Assembly (NCBI GenBank): GCA_964482515.1
Contig: CAYZXT010000008.1
Location: 1-64,000 of the forward strand
Direction of reading: 5' to 3'
DNA from: CAYZXT01 sp964482515
GTDB taxonomy: Bacteria > Elusimicrobiota > Elusimicrobia > FEN-1173
DNA: 64,000 nucleotides
The stretch's first letter is position 1. Each line of letters opens with the position of its first letter. The position numbers and the translations under genes were made by a program. Below, piece after piece: positions 14,969-22,981 of this stretch. A model generated the notes under the pieces. It saw only the letters and a list, made by a program, of their open reading frames with translations. It did no database searches and was not told where the DNA came from.

Positions 14969-17680
14969 ATGGCCGGCGGCGCACTGTTGATGCTTTTTTC
15001 CTTCCTTCTCTTTTTCGCCATCCTCTTTTTCGGGAAAGGCGTCCGGCTGTATACCGATTGGCTTTGGTTCGCGGAAACGGGCTACCTCTCCGTGTTTTTG
15101 ACGGAGCTGAAGGCGCGGTTGGCCGTGGGCGGGGGTTTGGGGATTTTTTCTTTCCTCTGGCTATGGAGCCATTTCCTGATCGCGCGCGCGGCGCGCAACG
15201 CCCCGCGTTTCATTCTTCCGGGCGACTGGCTGGAATTCCCTCAGCGCCGCCAGATCCTTCAATACATCGACCGGGTGGCCCCCGGACTCTTCGTGATGTT
15301 TTCCTTCATCCTGGGGATCGGCCTGGCCGGGTGGTGGAGGGACGTCCTGGCTTTCCTTAACCGGGTTCCTTTCAACGCCGCGGACCCGGTCTTCCAAAAA
15401 GACATCGGTTTTTATGTCTTCGCCATGCCGCTGCTCGATAAGATTTATCAGTTCGGCCCCTTCCTGCTTTTCGCCGCGCTCGTCGTTTCGGTCGGTTCCT
15501 ACACGCTGCAGCGGGACATCCAGATCAACGACGACCGCCTCCACGTTTCGCCGCAGGCGCATTGGCACCTGGCCGGTTTAGCCGCGCTGTTCTTCCTGTG
15601 GAAGTCGGCCGGATACCTGCTGGATTCCTACGGCCTCCTCTTCGCGCCCTCCGGCGCGGCTTTCGGCGCTTCCTACACGGACCTGGCCGCCCGCCTGCCC
15701 GTGCTCCGCTTGCTCCAGTTCACGGCGCTGCTCGCGGGACTGTCCCTCTTGGTGCCGGCGGTGAAGCGGCAGAACCGCGCGTGGCTCGTTCCCGGCGCGT
15801 TCGTGGGGTTGTGGCTGGCGGTCCTGATCGTCGGCTACGGCATCTATCCCTCCGCGGTCCAGCGTTTCCGCGTGGTGCCCAACGAGATCTCCCTCGAAAC
15901 GCCCTACATCGAGCGTAACATCGAACACACGCGCCGCGCCTACGGTTTGGACAAGGTGACGGAGAAATCTTTTTCCGCGGCCGGGAGCCTTTCTCTGGCG
16001 GACGTGGAGGAGAACCGTCCCACGCTGGACAACATCCGGCTCTGGGACCATCGTCCGCTCCTGGCCACCTTCAGCCAGCTCCAGGAGATCCGGACCTATT
16101 ACAAATTCACGGGCGTGGACAACGACCGCTATCAGATCGACGGCGAGACGCGCCAGATGATGCTGTCCGTCCGGGAGCTGGACCACAAAAGCCTTCCGAG
16201 CCGCATGTGGATCAACGAGCACCTCACCTACACCCACGGCTTCGGCCTGGTGATGGGGCCGGTGAACGAAGTGACGTCCGAAGGCCTGCCGCGCCTGATG
16301 GTGAAGGACATCCCGCCGGTGGCGACGCCCGAATTGGAGATTAAGCGGCCGGAAATATACTTCGGGGAAATATCCAACGATTACGTGATCGTGAAAACGA
16401 AGGCCAAGGAGCTGGATTACCCGGCGGGCGACCAGAACGTCTACGCGGACTACACGGGACGCGGCGGCATCTCGCTCGCGAACTTTTTCCGCCGCGTGGC
16501 CTTCTCCCTGCGCTTCGGCGACATGAAGCTCCTGCTGTCCAGCGACATCACGCCGGAGAGCCGGCTGCTGTTCAACCAGCAGATCATGCGCCGCGCGCGG
16601 CAGATCGCGCCGTTCTTCTTTTACGATTCCGATCCCTACGCCGTCGTCTCGGACGGCCGCGTCCGCTGGATACTGGACGGCTACACTTGGACGGACCGCT
16701 ATCCCTATTCCCAGCCCGTGCGGGGGGCCTTCAACTACCTCCGGAATTCGGTCAAGGTCGTGGTGGACGCCTACGACGGCAGCGTGGATTTTTACCAGGC
16801 GAACGACGAAGACCCCGTGGTCCGGATGTATGCGCGGATTTTCCCGGGGCTGTTGAAGCCGCTTTCCGAAATGCCCGCGGACCTGCGTTCCCATCTGCGG
16901 TACCCGCAGGACCTTTTCGAAGTCCAATCCGACATCTACGCCCGGTTCCACATGGTCAATCCCCAGGTGTTTTATAACCAGGAGGACCTTTGGACCACGC
17001 CCAACGAGATTGCCGAGGGCGGCGAGCAGCCCATGCAGCCCTATTACACGGTGATGCGTCTGCCGGGGGAGAAAGAGGAAGAATATATTCTGATGCAGCC
17101 CTTCACGCCATCGAAAAAGAGCAACCTCATCGCCTGGATGGCGGCCCGCTCGGACGGCGACCGTTACGGCGAGTTGCTGGTCTTCCGGTTTCCCAAGGAA
17201 CGCCTGGTGTACGGGCCCATGCAGATCGAGGCGCGCATCGACCAGGACCCGCAGATATCCGAGCAGTTCACGCTGTGGAGCCAAAGCGGCGTCCAGATCC
17301 TGCGCGGCAACTTGCTGGTGATCCCCATCGAGGACTCGCTCCTCTACATCGAGCCGATCTATCTGCAGGCGGAACGCGGGCGCATCCCGGAGCTCCGGCG
17401 CGTGGTCGTTTCCTACCAGGACCGCATCTCCATGGGCGAGACCCTGGACCAGGCGCTGCGCGGCGTGTTCACGGGGTGGACGGCGAAAAAGCTTTCCGGC
17501 CCCGGTTCGGCCGGTTTTTCGGCGGACATCCTTCCCGCCCGTCTCGGTGCGGAAGCCTGGACGATCTATCAGCGCGGCCAGGACGCGTTGCGGCGCGGCG
17601 ATTGGAGCGCCTACGGCCAGGCCAACAAAGAGCTGGGGGATGTCCTTCGCCGCTTGAAGAGCGAAGCGACTTCAAAGTAA
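14969..17680 (+). CDS. UPF0182 family integral membrane protein
   Basis: 903 residues, the usual length of the UPF0182 (COG1615) family. About seven transmembrane segments fill the first ~310 residues. They are followed by a large extracytoplasmic region with family hallmarks such as 'PYIERNIEHTRRAYGLD', 'IRLWDHRPLL', 'QQIMRRARQIAPF' and 'YTVMRLPGEKEEEY'. The biochemical function of this family is not established. GGGAGA lies before the ATG. A small lipoprotein gene follows 27 bases downstream and may be co-transcribed. Confidence 0.93.
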   Translation: MAGGALLMLFSFLLFFAILFFGKGVRLYTDWLWFAETGYLSVFLTELKARLAVGGGLGIFSFLWLWSHFLIARAARNAPRFILPGDWLEFPQRRQILQYIDRVAPGLFVMFSFILGIGLAGWWRDVLAFLNRVPFNAADPVFQKDIGFYVFAMPLLDKIYQFGPFLLFAALVVSVGSYTLQRDIQINDDRLHVSPQAHWHLAGLAALFFLWKSAGYLLDSYGLLFAPSGAAFGASYTDLAARLPVLRLLQFTALLAGLSLLVPAVKRQNRAWLVPGAFVGLWLAVLIVGYGIYPSAVQRFRVVPNEISLETPYIERNIEHTRRAYGLDKVTEKSFSAAGSLSLADVEENRPTLDNIRLWDHRPLLATFSQLQEIRTYYKFTGVDNDRYQIDGETRQMMLSVRELDHKSLPSRMWINEHLTYTHGFGLVMGPVNEVTSEGLPRLMVKDIPPVATPELEIKRPEIYFGEISNDYVIVKTKAKELDYPAGDQNVYADYTGRGGISLANFFRRVAFSLRFGDMKLLLSSDITPESRLLFNQQIMRRARQIAPFFFYDSDPYAVVSDGRVRWILDGYTWTDRYPYSQPVRGAFNYLRNSVKVVVDAYDGSVDFYQANDEDPVVRMYARIFPGLLKPLSEMPADLRSHLRYPQDLFEVQSDIYARFHMVNPQVFYNQEDLWTTPNEIAEGGEQPMQPYYTVMRLPGEKEEEYILMQPFTPSKKSNLIAWMAARSDGDRYGELLVFRFPKERLVYGPMQIEARIDQDPQISEQFTLWSQSGVQILRGNLLVIPIEDSLLYIEPIYLQAERGRIPELRRVVVSYQDRISMGETLDQALRGVFTGWTAKKLSGPGSAGFSADILPARLGAEAWTIYQRGQDALRRGDWSAYGQANKELGDVLRRLKSEATSK

Positions 17681-17707
17681 GGGAATGACGACGAAAGCGA
17701 GGTTTCT

Positions 17708-17857
17708 ATGAAAATTCGGACGATGGGTTTGCTGGCGTTGCTCGGTTTGGTGGTTTGCCTGGGATGCGCGAAGCAGACCACGAGCGGGGACATTAAAGGA
17801 AACGCGGAAAAGGCTTTCGGGCATTTGGATGAGGAAAAAGCGAACAGCGGAAAGTAG
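17708..17857 (+). CDS. Small predicted lipoprotein, 49 aa
   Basis: This short frame begins 'MKIRTMGLLALLGLVVCLGC', a basic n-region, a hydrophobic core and a cysteine preceded by Leu-Gly, followed by a charged tail of ~29 residues ending 'ANSGK'. That fits a lipid-anchored peptide, although the lipobox has Cys at -3. GCGAGG lies upstream of the ATG. It sits between the UPF0182 gene and the thiamine-binding-type gene in the same direction. Function unknown. Confidence 0.65.
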   Translation: MKIRTMGLLALLGLVVCLGCAKQTTSGDIKGNAEKAFGHLDEEKANSGK

Positions 17858-17873
17858 TCGCGGAGGGGAATCA

Positions 17874-18206
17874 ATGGGTAAGAAGAACGTTCGGCGGGAC
17901 GTCTTGCTGGAATTCAGCCTCTGGCCCATGGACAAGGGCGAGAGCGTGGGAAAATACGTGGCGCGGTCCCTGGACATCATCGACCGCAGCGGCGTGGATT
18001 ACCGCCTCCACGCCATGGGCACGGTCCTCGAGGGAAGCTGGACCGAGGTCATGGGCGTGGTGGAGAAATGTTTCGAGCGGATGCGGAAGGATTGCGGCCG
18101 CGTCACCCTGAGCCTCAAGATGGATTACCGCCGCGGCCAAACCGGCCGGCTGAGATCCAAAGCCGCGTCGATCGAGAAGCGTTTGGGTCGGAAACTGAAA
18201 ACGTGA
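17874..18206 (+). CDS. MTH1187/UPF0045 family thiamine-binding-type protein
   Basis: 110 residues. 'LLEFSLWPMDKGESVGKYVARSLDIIDRSG', 'YRLHAMGTVLEGSW' and 'GRVTLSLKMDYRRGQTGRL' are typical of the MTH1187/YkoF-like fold, whose members bind thiamine or its pyrimidine part and assemble as tetramers. The ATG at 17874 is preferred to one at 17829 because GGAGGGG (17862-17868) stands just before it and the earlier start would overlap the lipoprotein gene. No thiamine biosynthesis gene is nearby, so its role here is open. Confidence 0.85.
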   Translation: MGKKNVRRDVLLEFSLWPMDKGESVGKYVARSLDIIDRSGVDYRLHAMGTVLEGSWTEVMGVVEKCFERMRKDCGRVTLSLKMDYRRGQTGRLRSKAASIEKRLGRKLKT

Positions 18207-18214
18207 CTATTTCA

Positions 18215-18234
18215 CGCCGTTCCACAAACCGGCG
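18215..18234. repeat. Intergenic hairpin with TTCCACAAAC loop (family copy)
   Basis: CGCCG (18215-18219) and CGGCG (18230-18234) close a loop TTCCACAAAC. Similar hairpins lie at 22808, 40820 and 50811. It precedes the NYN gene start by 17 bases. Confidence 0.5.
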
Positions 18235-18251
18235 CGTTACCTAGCGGCAAC

Positions 18252-18719
18252 GTGGCCCATTACTTTATAGACGGTTATAACGTCATCCGCAGCACGGACG
18301 ATTTTTCCGGCGGGACGCTGCGCGACCAGCGGGACAGGCTGATCCGGTTCATCGAAGAGAAAAAGCCCCAGGGTTCGGACCGCAACCAGGTGACCCTGGT
18401 CTTCGATGGACGCGTCGACGTCTCCGCGCCGCGCGACGTCACCTTCATCCAGGTGATTTATTCCCACGGGGAGGAAGCGGACGACGTCATCAAGAAGCGG
18501 GTGGACGATCTTTCGAATCCCAGGGACGCGGTCGTGGTGACCGACGATAAGGCCATCCAGCGGTGGGTGCGGGGCGTGGGCGCGAAGGTTTTATCCTGCG
18601 CGGCGTTCCTGGCGGCCGGGAACCCCGCGGCGAAAACCCCCAAGCGCTCGCGCGCGCTCGACCCCGAAACGATGGACGACATCAACGAGGAGTTCAAAGA
18701 CATATGGAAGTTGAAATAA
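18252..18719 (+). CDS. NYN-domain ribonuclease, YacP/Rae1-like
   Basis: 155 residues starting at GTG. 'HYFIDGYNVIRS', 'LVFDGR', 'EEADDVIKKRVDDL' and 'AVVVTDDKAIQ' give the acidic pocket of a PIN/NYN nuclease, as in YacP/Rae1, which cuts mRNA within the ribosome. It lacks the EF-Tu-like contacts that define Rae1 precisely, so only the family is claimed. The 3' end overlaps sfsA by 16 bases, implying co-translation. No strong Shine-Dalgarno precedes the GTG. Confidence 0.85.
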   Translation: MAHYFIDGYNVIRSTDDFSGGTLRDQRDRLIRFIEEKKPQGSDRNQVTLVFDGRVDVSAPRDVTFIQVIYSHGEEADDVIKKRVDDLSNPRDAVVVTDDKAIQRWVRGVGAKVLSCAAFLAAGNPAAKTPKRSRALDPETMDDINEEFKDIWKLK

Positions 18720-19411
18720 AGTTCCTGCCGCCGCTGCGCGAGGCGGTCCTGGTCAAACGGTACAAGCGGTTTTTGGCGGACGTGAAGCTCGACGATGGCA
18801 AAGTCATGACGGTCCTCTGTCCCAACACGGGCAGCATGAAGAATTGCAGCGAGCCGGGCCGACCCGTCCGCCTGAGCTACCATCCGGACGGCGGGCGTAA
18901 ATACCCCTACACCTGGCAGATGATACATATGGGGGAATCCTGGGTGGGCGTGAACACCGCGATCCCCAACGCGCTCGTGGCCATGGCGATCAAGTACGGC
19001 ATGATCCCGGAGCTTATTGGCTTTCCGGTCGCCCGCCGGGAATTTTCCGTGGGCTTGAGCCGCCTGGATTTCCTGCTCGAGGGCCCGGCCGGAAAATGTT
19101 TCATGGAAGTGAAGAGCGTCAGCTTGGTGGAAGACGGCGTGGCCTGTTTCCCGGACGCGGTGACGGAGCGGGGACTCAAGCATTTGGAAGAGTTGATGCA
19201 GATCCAGAAACAGGGCGACCGCGCGGTGATGCTGTTTTTGGTCCAGAGGTCGGACGGAAAAATCTTCAGGCCGGCGGACCACATCGACCCGGAATACGGG
19301 CAAGCGCTCCGCCGCGCGGCGAAGGCCGGCGTCGAGGTCCTCGTTTACCGCGCGGACGTGTCGCCGGAGGGCATCCGGTGGGGGGATATGGTGCCGAAGG
19401 ATTTGTCGTAA
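18704..19411 (+). CDS. sfsA: SfsA family DNA-binding/nuclease-like protein
   Basis: 235 residues. The family start 'FLPPLREAVLVKRYKRFLADV' and the blocks 'CPNTGSMKNC', 'VGVNTAIPNALV', 'SRLDFLLEG', 'CFMEVKSVSLVEDGVACFPDAVTERG' and 'RPADHIDPEYG' are all present. SfsA was named for sugar-fermentation stimulation in E. coli; the 'EVKS' core resembles nuclease folds, but the real role is unclear. The start at 18704 matches the family N-terminus and overlaps the NYN gene; GAGGAG (18686-18691) serves as ribosome site. Confidence 0.93.
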   Translation: MEVEIKFLPPLREAVLVKRYKRFLADVKLDDGKVMTVLCPNTGSMKNCSEPGRPVRLSYHPDGGRKYPYTWQMIHMGESWVGVNTAIPNALVAMAIKYGMIPELIGFPVARREFSVGLSRLDFLLEGPAGKCFMEVKSVSLVEDGVACFPDAVTERGLKHLEELMQIQKQGDRAVMLFLVQRSDGKIFRPADHIDPEYGQALRRAAKAGVEVLVYRADVSPEGIRWGDMVPKDLS

Positions 19412-19429
19412 GTTAAAGTTCAATTGGCT

Positions 19430-19460
19430 GTCATTCCGGCGCGTTTCTGGCCGGGGTGAC
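19430..19460. repeat. GTCATTCCGGC repeat, short copy 3
   Basis: A 31-bp version with just the two ends, GTCATTCCGGC and GCCGGGGTGAC, and a nine-base centre. It lies between sfsA and ybaB. Confidence 0.6.
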
Positions 19461-19486
19461 AAATTAAATCAATGGAAGGACTTGTT

Positions 19487-19792
19487 ATGTTTGGGAAAAT
19501 GAAAGAGCTGATGGAGCTGCAGAAGAAAGCCAAGGAAATGGAAAAAGCCATGGGCGCGATGAAAGTGGAGAAATCCACCCGCGACGGCAAGATCCGCCTG
19601 GTGATGAACGGCAACCAGAAAATGGAAAGCCTCAACATCGACACGAGCCTTTTCGCGCCGGAGCAGAAATCCTATGTCGAAAAAACGCTGACCGAATTGG
19701 TTTCGGAGGCCGGCGAGGAAGTGAAAAAGAAGAGCGCGTCCCAGGCCATGGAAATGATGAAGGGGATGAACCTCAAACTGCCGGGGTTCTAG
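19487..19792 (+). CDS. ybaB: YbaB/EbfC nucleoid-associated protein
   Basis: 101 residues. 'MFGKMKELMELQKKAKEMEKAMG' followed by short strands and a Met/Lys-rich helix is the usual YbaB/EbfC pattern; the protein forms a DNA-binding dimer. The ATG at 19487 is chosen over 19472 because AAGGA lies seven bases before it and the sequence then starts as in the family. YbaB often neighbours dnaX and recR; here it is followed instead by a zinc-ribbon miniprotein whose start lies ten bases downstream. Confidence 0.9.
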   Translation: MFGKMKELMELQKKAKEMEKAMGAMKVEKSTRDGKIRLVMNGNQKMESLNIDTSLFAPEQKSYVEKTLTELVSEAGEEVKKKSASQAMEMMKGMNLKLPGF

Positions 19793-19801
19793 GGGGAGCC
19801 G

Positions 19802-19966
19802 GTGGATATACTCGGAGACGACGACGGAGACGTTCACGTCGCGCGGAAGGCCCCCGATCCGCGGGACGTTTCCATCTGCATCATCTGCGGCGGCACGGCC
19901 GTCGCGCGGAAATGCAAAATCATCTGCCAGAACTGCGGCTACACGCGGGACTGCAGCGATCCGTGA
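19802..19966 (+). CDS. Zinc-ribbon miniprotein, 54 aa
   Basis: GTG start with GGGGGAG just upstream. The product ends '...CIICGGTAVARKCKIICQNCGYTRDCSDP'-like: two CxxC pairs plus extra cysteines, ending in 'CGYTRDCSDP', a sequence style seen in small conserved zinc-ribbon proteins. It could bind Zn2+ and nucleic acid or a protein partner. It sits between ybaB and a glycosyltransferase, all in one direction. Function unknown. Confidence 0.75.
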   Translation: MDILGDDDGDVHVARKAPDPRDVSICIICGGTAVARKCKIICQNCGYTRDCSDP

Positions 19967-19997
19967 GCGTTGAGATTTTTCAGGATTGCGGAGCCCT

Positions 19998-21641
19998 ATG
20001 AAAAGACATCTTCCGTTATTGTGGGCGTTTCTTTTGCCCGTTCTCCTCGGGCTGCCGTTCATCGGCCGGGCTTATTTCGTCGACGATCATTACCACCTGC
20101 TGATGGCCCGCGGGATTTTGGACAGTCCGCTGCGGCCCTACGATTTCCGCGCGGACGACGACGGCGCGGATAATCCCGGTTGGGAGCGGGGGCAACTGCC
20201 CCGCATGGTGAACCCGCCGCTGCACCATTATCTTCTGGCCTCGTTTTTGAAATTGGGCGGTGGGCGGCTGTGGGTCGTGCGGCTGGGAGGTCTTTTCCTC
20301 GCCGGGCTGGCCGCCCTCTTCCTGTACATGCTGGCGCAGCGCCTCCTGATCCCGCCCTGGCCGGTCACGGTGCTGTCCGCCCTGACTCCCGCTTTTTGGC
20401 TTTCGTCCTACGCCCTCCTGATCGATTCCACCATGCTCGTCTTTTTTCTGGCCGCCCTCGTGTCCTGGATCGACGGGCTCAAGGAAGATTCCGCCCCGCT
20501 CCTGGCCCTGGGCGGTTTTTTTATGGGGCTGACGATCCTGACCAAATACACCGGCGGCTTCGTGGGATTGTTGGCTTTGTTGTGGTGGGCGCTGCAAGAC
20601 AGGGAACATCGGAGATGGCGATCACTGGTTTTCCTGATCATCCCCGCGCTCATGGTCGCGGCGTGGAGCGCCTGGAACATCGTCACCTACGGCGAGCCTC
20701 ACCTGCTGGCCGCCTCCCGCCGCGTGGGGGATGGTTTCCGGCTGGCGAAGATGCTCGTCTTCCTCAGTTTCTTCGGCGGCGCGCTGCTGCTCCCGTTGTC
20801 CGCCTGGGGCTGGACGGCCGGCGGCGACAAGAAAATTTTCTGGCCGGGGTTGGCCGCGGCGGGCGCGCTGGGCGCTTTTCTGGCGAGCCCCTGGGGCGGG
20901 TTCTCCGGCCCGCAGTCCGTGCTCCTGGCCGGCTTCGCGGTCGGCGGATTATTGTTCTTCGCCATGATTTTCCGCCGTTGGAACTTCTTCTCCCTTCCTT
21001 CCGATGTTTTCCTGGTCGCGTGGCTCGCGCTCGGGTCGGTCCAGATGGTCACCGTCATGGGCTGGGTGGCGGCCCGCTATTACCTGACGATCCTTCCGCC
21101 CGCGATCTTCCTGGCTTATCGTTTCGCGCAGAAGCTTTGGCGGCACGCGCCTTCGCGCCTCAACCGGTTCCAGACGGCCTGGGGCGTGTTGTTGTTTTGC
21201 CTCAGCCTGAATCTGGCGTGGGCGGATTACCTTCAGGCCGAGACCAGCCGCCGCATCGTGAGCGACACGGCCAAGGACGGCTGGTTCCGCCCCGGCCGCC
21301 ATTGTTTCTATCTGGGAGATTCCTTCACCAGCAGTTACCTGCGCGAGGCCGGCTGGCTGCCCGCTTTTCCGCGCACGGCGCTGGAGCCGGGGGATCTGGT
21401 CCTGCGGCAGGAAGTCACCATGCCGGCCTGGTGGTTCCGCGTGGCGGCGCGGCCGTTCTCCCTGGTCAAGACCTACGATTATTCCAGCCGCGTTCCGCTG
21501 CGCGTGATGGACAACCGCGGCGCGGCGGGTTTCTACGCGTCGGCCTGGGGCGCGCTTCCCTTCACGTTCTCGGAAAGCCCGCTGGAACGCTATCAGCTCC
21601 TGCAGGTTTTGCCCGAGTCCGGAAGCGGAAAAACAAAATGA
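19998..21641 (+). CDS. Membrane glycosyltransferase, GT39/ArnT-like
   Basis: 547 residues. An N-terminal membrane helix is followed by 'YFVDDHYHLLMARGIL', matching the acidic periplasmic loop (DD/DE) of polyprenyl-phosphate-sugar-dependent GT-C enzymes. About ten further hydrophobic segments follow and a soluble C-terminal part of ~120 residues. The likely reaction is transfer of a sugar from a lipid carrier to an extracytoplasmic acceptor; donor and acceptor are unknown. GGAG lies four bases before the ATG at 19998. The last codon overlaps the dinB start (ATGA), so the two are translationally coupled. Confidence 0.8.
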   Translation: MKRHLPLLWAFLLPVLLGLPFIGRAYFVDDHYHLLMARGILDSPLRPYDFRADDDGADNPGWERGQLPRMVNPPLHHYLLASFLKLGGGRLWVVRLGGLFLAGLAALFLYMLAQRLLIPPWPVTVLSALTPAFWLSSYALLIDSTMLVFFLAALVSWIDGLKEDSAPLLALGGFFMGLTILTKYTGGFVGLLALLWWALQDREHRRWRSLVFLIIPALMVAAWSAWNIVTYGEPHLLAASRRVGDGFRLAKMLVFLSFFGGALLLPLSAWGWTAGGDKKIFWPGLAAAGALGAFLASPWGGFSGPQSVLLAGFAVGGLLFFAMIFRRWNFFSLPSDVFLVAWLALGSVQMVTVMGWVAARYYLTILPPAIFLAYRFAQKLWRHAPSRLNRFQTAWGVLLFCLSLNLAWADYLQAETSRRIVSDTAKDGWFRPGRHCFYLGDSFTSSYLREAGWLPAFPRTALEPGDLVLRQEVTMPAWWFRVAARPFSLVKTYDYSSRVPLRVMDNRGAAGFYASAWGALPFTFSESPLERYQLLQVLPESGSGKTK

Positions 21642-22807
21642 GCGCGAACCGCTTCATCCTCCACGTGGACATGGACGCCTTCTTCGCGCAGGTCGAGCAG
21701 AGGGTGAACCCGTCGCTGAAGGGGCTCCCCGTGTTCGTGGTTGGCCGGCCGGGCAAGGCGCGCACCGTGGTGACGGCCGCGTCCTACGAGGCGAAGAAGT
21801 TCGGCGTGAAGTCCGGCATGAGCCTGCCCGACGCGCTGGCCCTCTGTCCCAACGCGGTGCGCGTTCCGGCGGACACGTCGCGTTACGTGGACGTGTCGGA
21901 CAAGATTTATGAATCCCTGTTGGTGTACTCCCCGCAGGTGGAGGCCGCTTCGGTGGATGAATTCTACATCGACGCGACGGAGACGGCGGCCCGCTGGGGA
22001 GGACCCGTCGCTATGGCGCGGGACATCAAGGACCGCATTTTGCGCGAACAGGATCTGACCTGTTCCGTGGGCGTCGCGCCCAACAAGCTTTTGGCCAAGT
22101 GGGTCGCTGGCCGCGACAAGCCGGACGGCCTTTCGGTGCTGACGCCGGAAGACGTCCCGCGGGAATTGGAGCGGCTGCCGGTCGGCGAACTTTACGGCGT
22201 CGGCCCGGAACTGCGCGGCAAGCTGCGGGCGCTCGGCGTGCTGACCTGCGGCGAGATGGGGCGCCACCCCGTGGGCGAGTTGGTCGCGCACTTCGGCGTC
22301 TGGGGCTACCGCCTGTCCGCCATGGGCCGCGGCCTGGACGACGCGCCCGTGGCTTTTTCGGCCGACGCGCACGACGCCAAATCCGTCGGCCACACGCAGA
22401 CGATCCCCTACGACGCCAAGGGCCAGGAGGCGCTCCACTCCTGGCTCATGCTGCAGTGCGAGCGGGTCGCCGCGCGGCTGCGGCGGTACAATCTGGCGGG
22501 TCACGTCGTCACTTTGGTCCTGCGGGACAGTTCCTTCGTGGGCTGGAGCCGCCAGAGGCGTTATTCCGGGCCGACCCAGGACGCGGCGGAGATTTTCCAA
22601 CGGGCCTGGAAGCTCTTCCCCGAGCAATGCCGTAAGCATTCCTTCCGGCTGGTCGGCGTCTCCGTGAGCGACCTGGCGCCCAGCCTGCAGCTTCCGCTGA
22701 CGATCGAGGACCAAAAACGCCGGAGGCTCCTGGAGGCGCAGGACAACATCAACCGCCGCTTCGGCGAATACACCATCCTTTCCGCGCGGGCCATTGCCGC
22801 TAGGTAA
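21638..22807 (+). CDS. dinB: DNA polymerase IV
   Basis: 389 residues. Y-family landmarks are complete: 'HVDMDAFFAQVEQR' (metal-binding D), 'VVTAASYEAKKFGVKSGM', 'YSPQVEAASVDEFYIDAT' (catalytic SVDE), 'TCSVGVAPNKLLAKWV', a helix-hairpin-helix ('LYGVGPELRGKLRALGV') and the little-finger domain. It copies damaged templates with low fidelity. It has no upstream gap of its own and starts inside the stop of the glycosyltransferase gene, so it is not under an isolated SOS promoter here. Confidence 0.97.
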   Translation: MSANRFILHVDMDAFFAQVEQRVNPSLKGLPVFVVGRPGKARTVVTAASYEAKKFGVKSGMSLPDALALCPNAVRVPADTSRYVDVSDKIYESLLVYSPQVEAASVDEFYIDATETAARWGGPVAMARDIKDRILREQDLTCSVGVAPNKLLAKWVAGRDKPDGLSVLTPEDVPRELERLPVGELYGVGPELRGKLRALGVLTCGEMGRHPVGELVAHFGVWGYRLSAMGRGLDDAPVAFSADAHDAKSVGHTQTIPYDAKGQEALHSWLMLQCERVAARLRRYNLAGHVVTLVLRDSSFVGWSRQRRYSGPTQDAAEIFQRAWKLFPEQCRKHSFRLVGVSVSDLAPSLQLPLTIEDQKRRRLLEAQDNINRRFGEYTILSARAIAAR

Positions 22808-22827
22808 TCCCTTTCCACAAACAGGGA
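22808..22827. repeat. Intergenic hairpin with TTCCACAAAC loop (family copy)
   Basis: TCCCT and AGGGA close a loop containing TTCCACAAAC. It is followed at once by GACCGTGC, as in the copies at 40820 and 50811 (GACCacGC, GACCaTGC). Confidence 0.55.
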
Positions 22828-22937
22828 CCGTGCGTGGCCGCACGGTGTGCCGGGCTGCTTCGGCGCTAGCCGAGGCACCTGATTGTCGGAAGGTGTAGGA
22901 TGGCAAGCCAGCGCCCGGTAGCGGCTTTTAGATTGAA
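22827..22937. other. Multi-hairpin intergenic region downstream of dinB
   Basis: ACCGTGCG/CGCACGGT (22827-22846) forms an 8-bp hairpin with a four-base loop. A larger GTGCC...GGCAC stem-loop follows, and then a G+C-rich stretch ending in TTTT near 22930. It could act as a leader, a terminator or a repeat relic; no known riboswitch consensus is recognised. Confidence 0.4.
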
Positions 22938-22943
22938 AACATA

Positions 22944-22971
22944 TTGCAATCCCGCCTAAGCCGTGTACAAT
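22944..22971 (+). promoter_or_regulatory. Promoter of the periplasmic HEAT gene
   Basis: TTGCAA (22944-22949), 16 bp, TACAAT (22966-22971), ATG at 22982. The leader would be only a few bases long, and no Shine-Dalgarno is present. Confidence 0.6.
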
Positions 22972-22981
22972 TGTTCTAGCC

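Noticed and set aside
18563..18703. Longer N-terminus of SfsA
   Set aside because: The upstream extension is the shadow of the NYN gene and has no similarity to SfsA, whose conserved start is at 18704.
22806..22940. Cyclic-di-GMP or other known riboswitch before the HEAT gene
   Set aside because: CAAAC and GGGAC motifs recall GEMM, but the required order and second helix are absent, and a promoter lies downstream of the structure, so it would not be in the leader.
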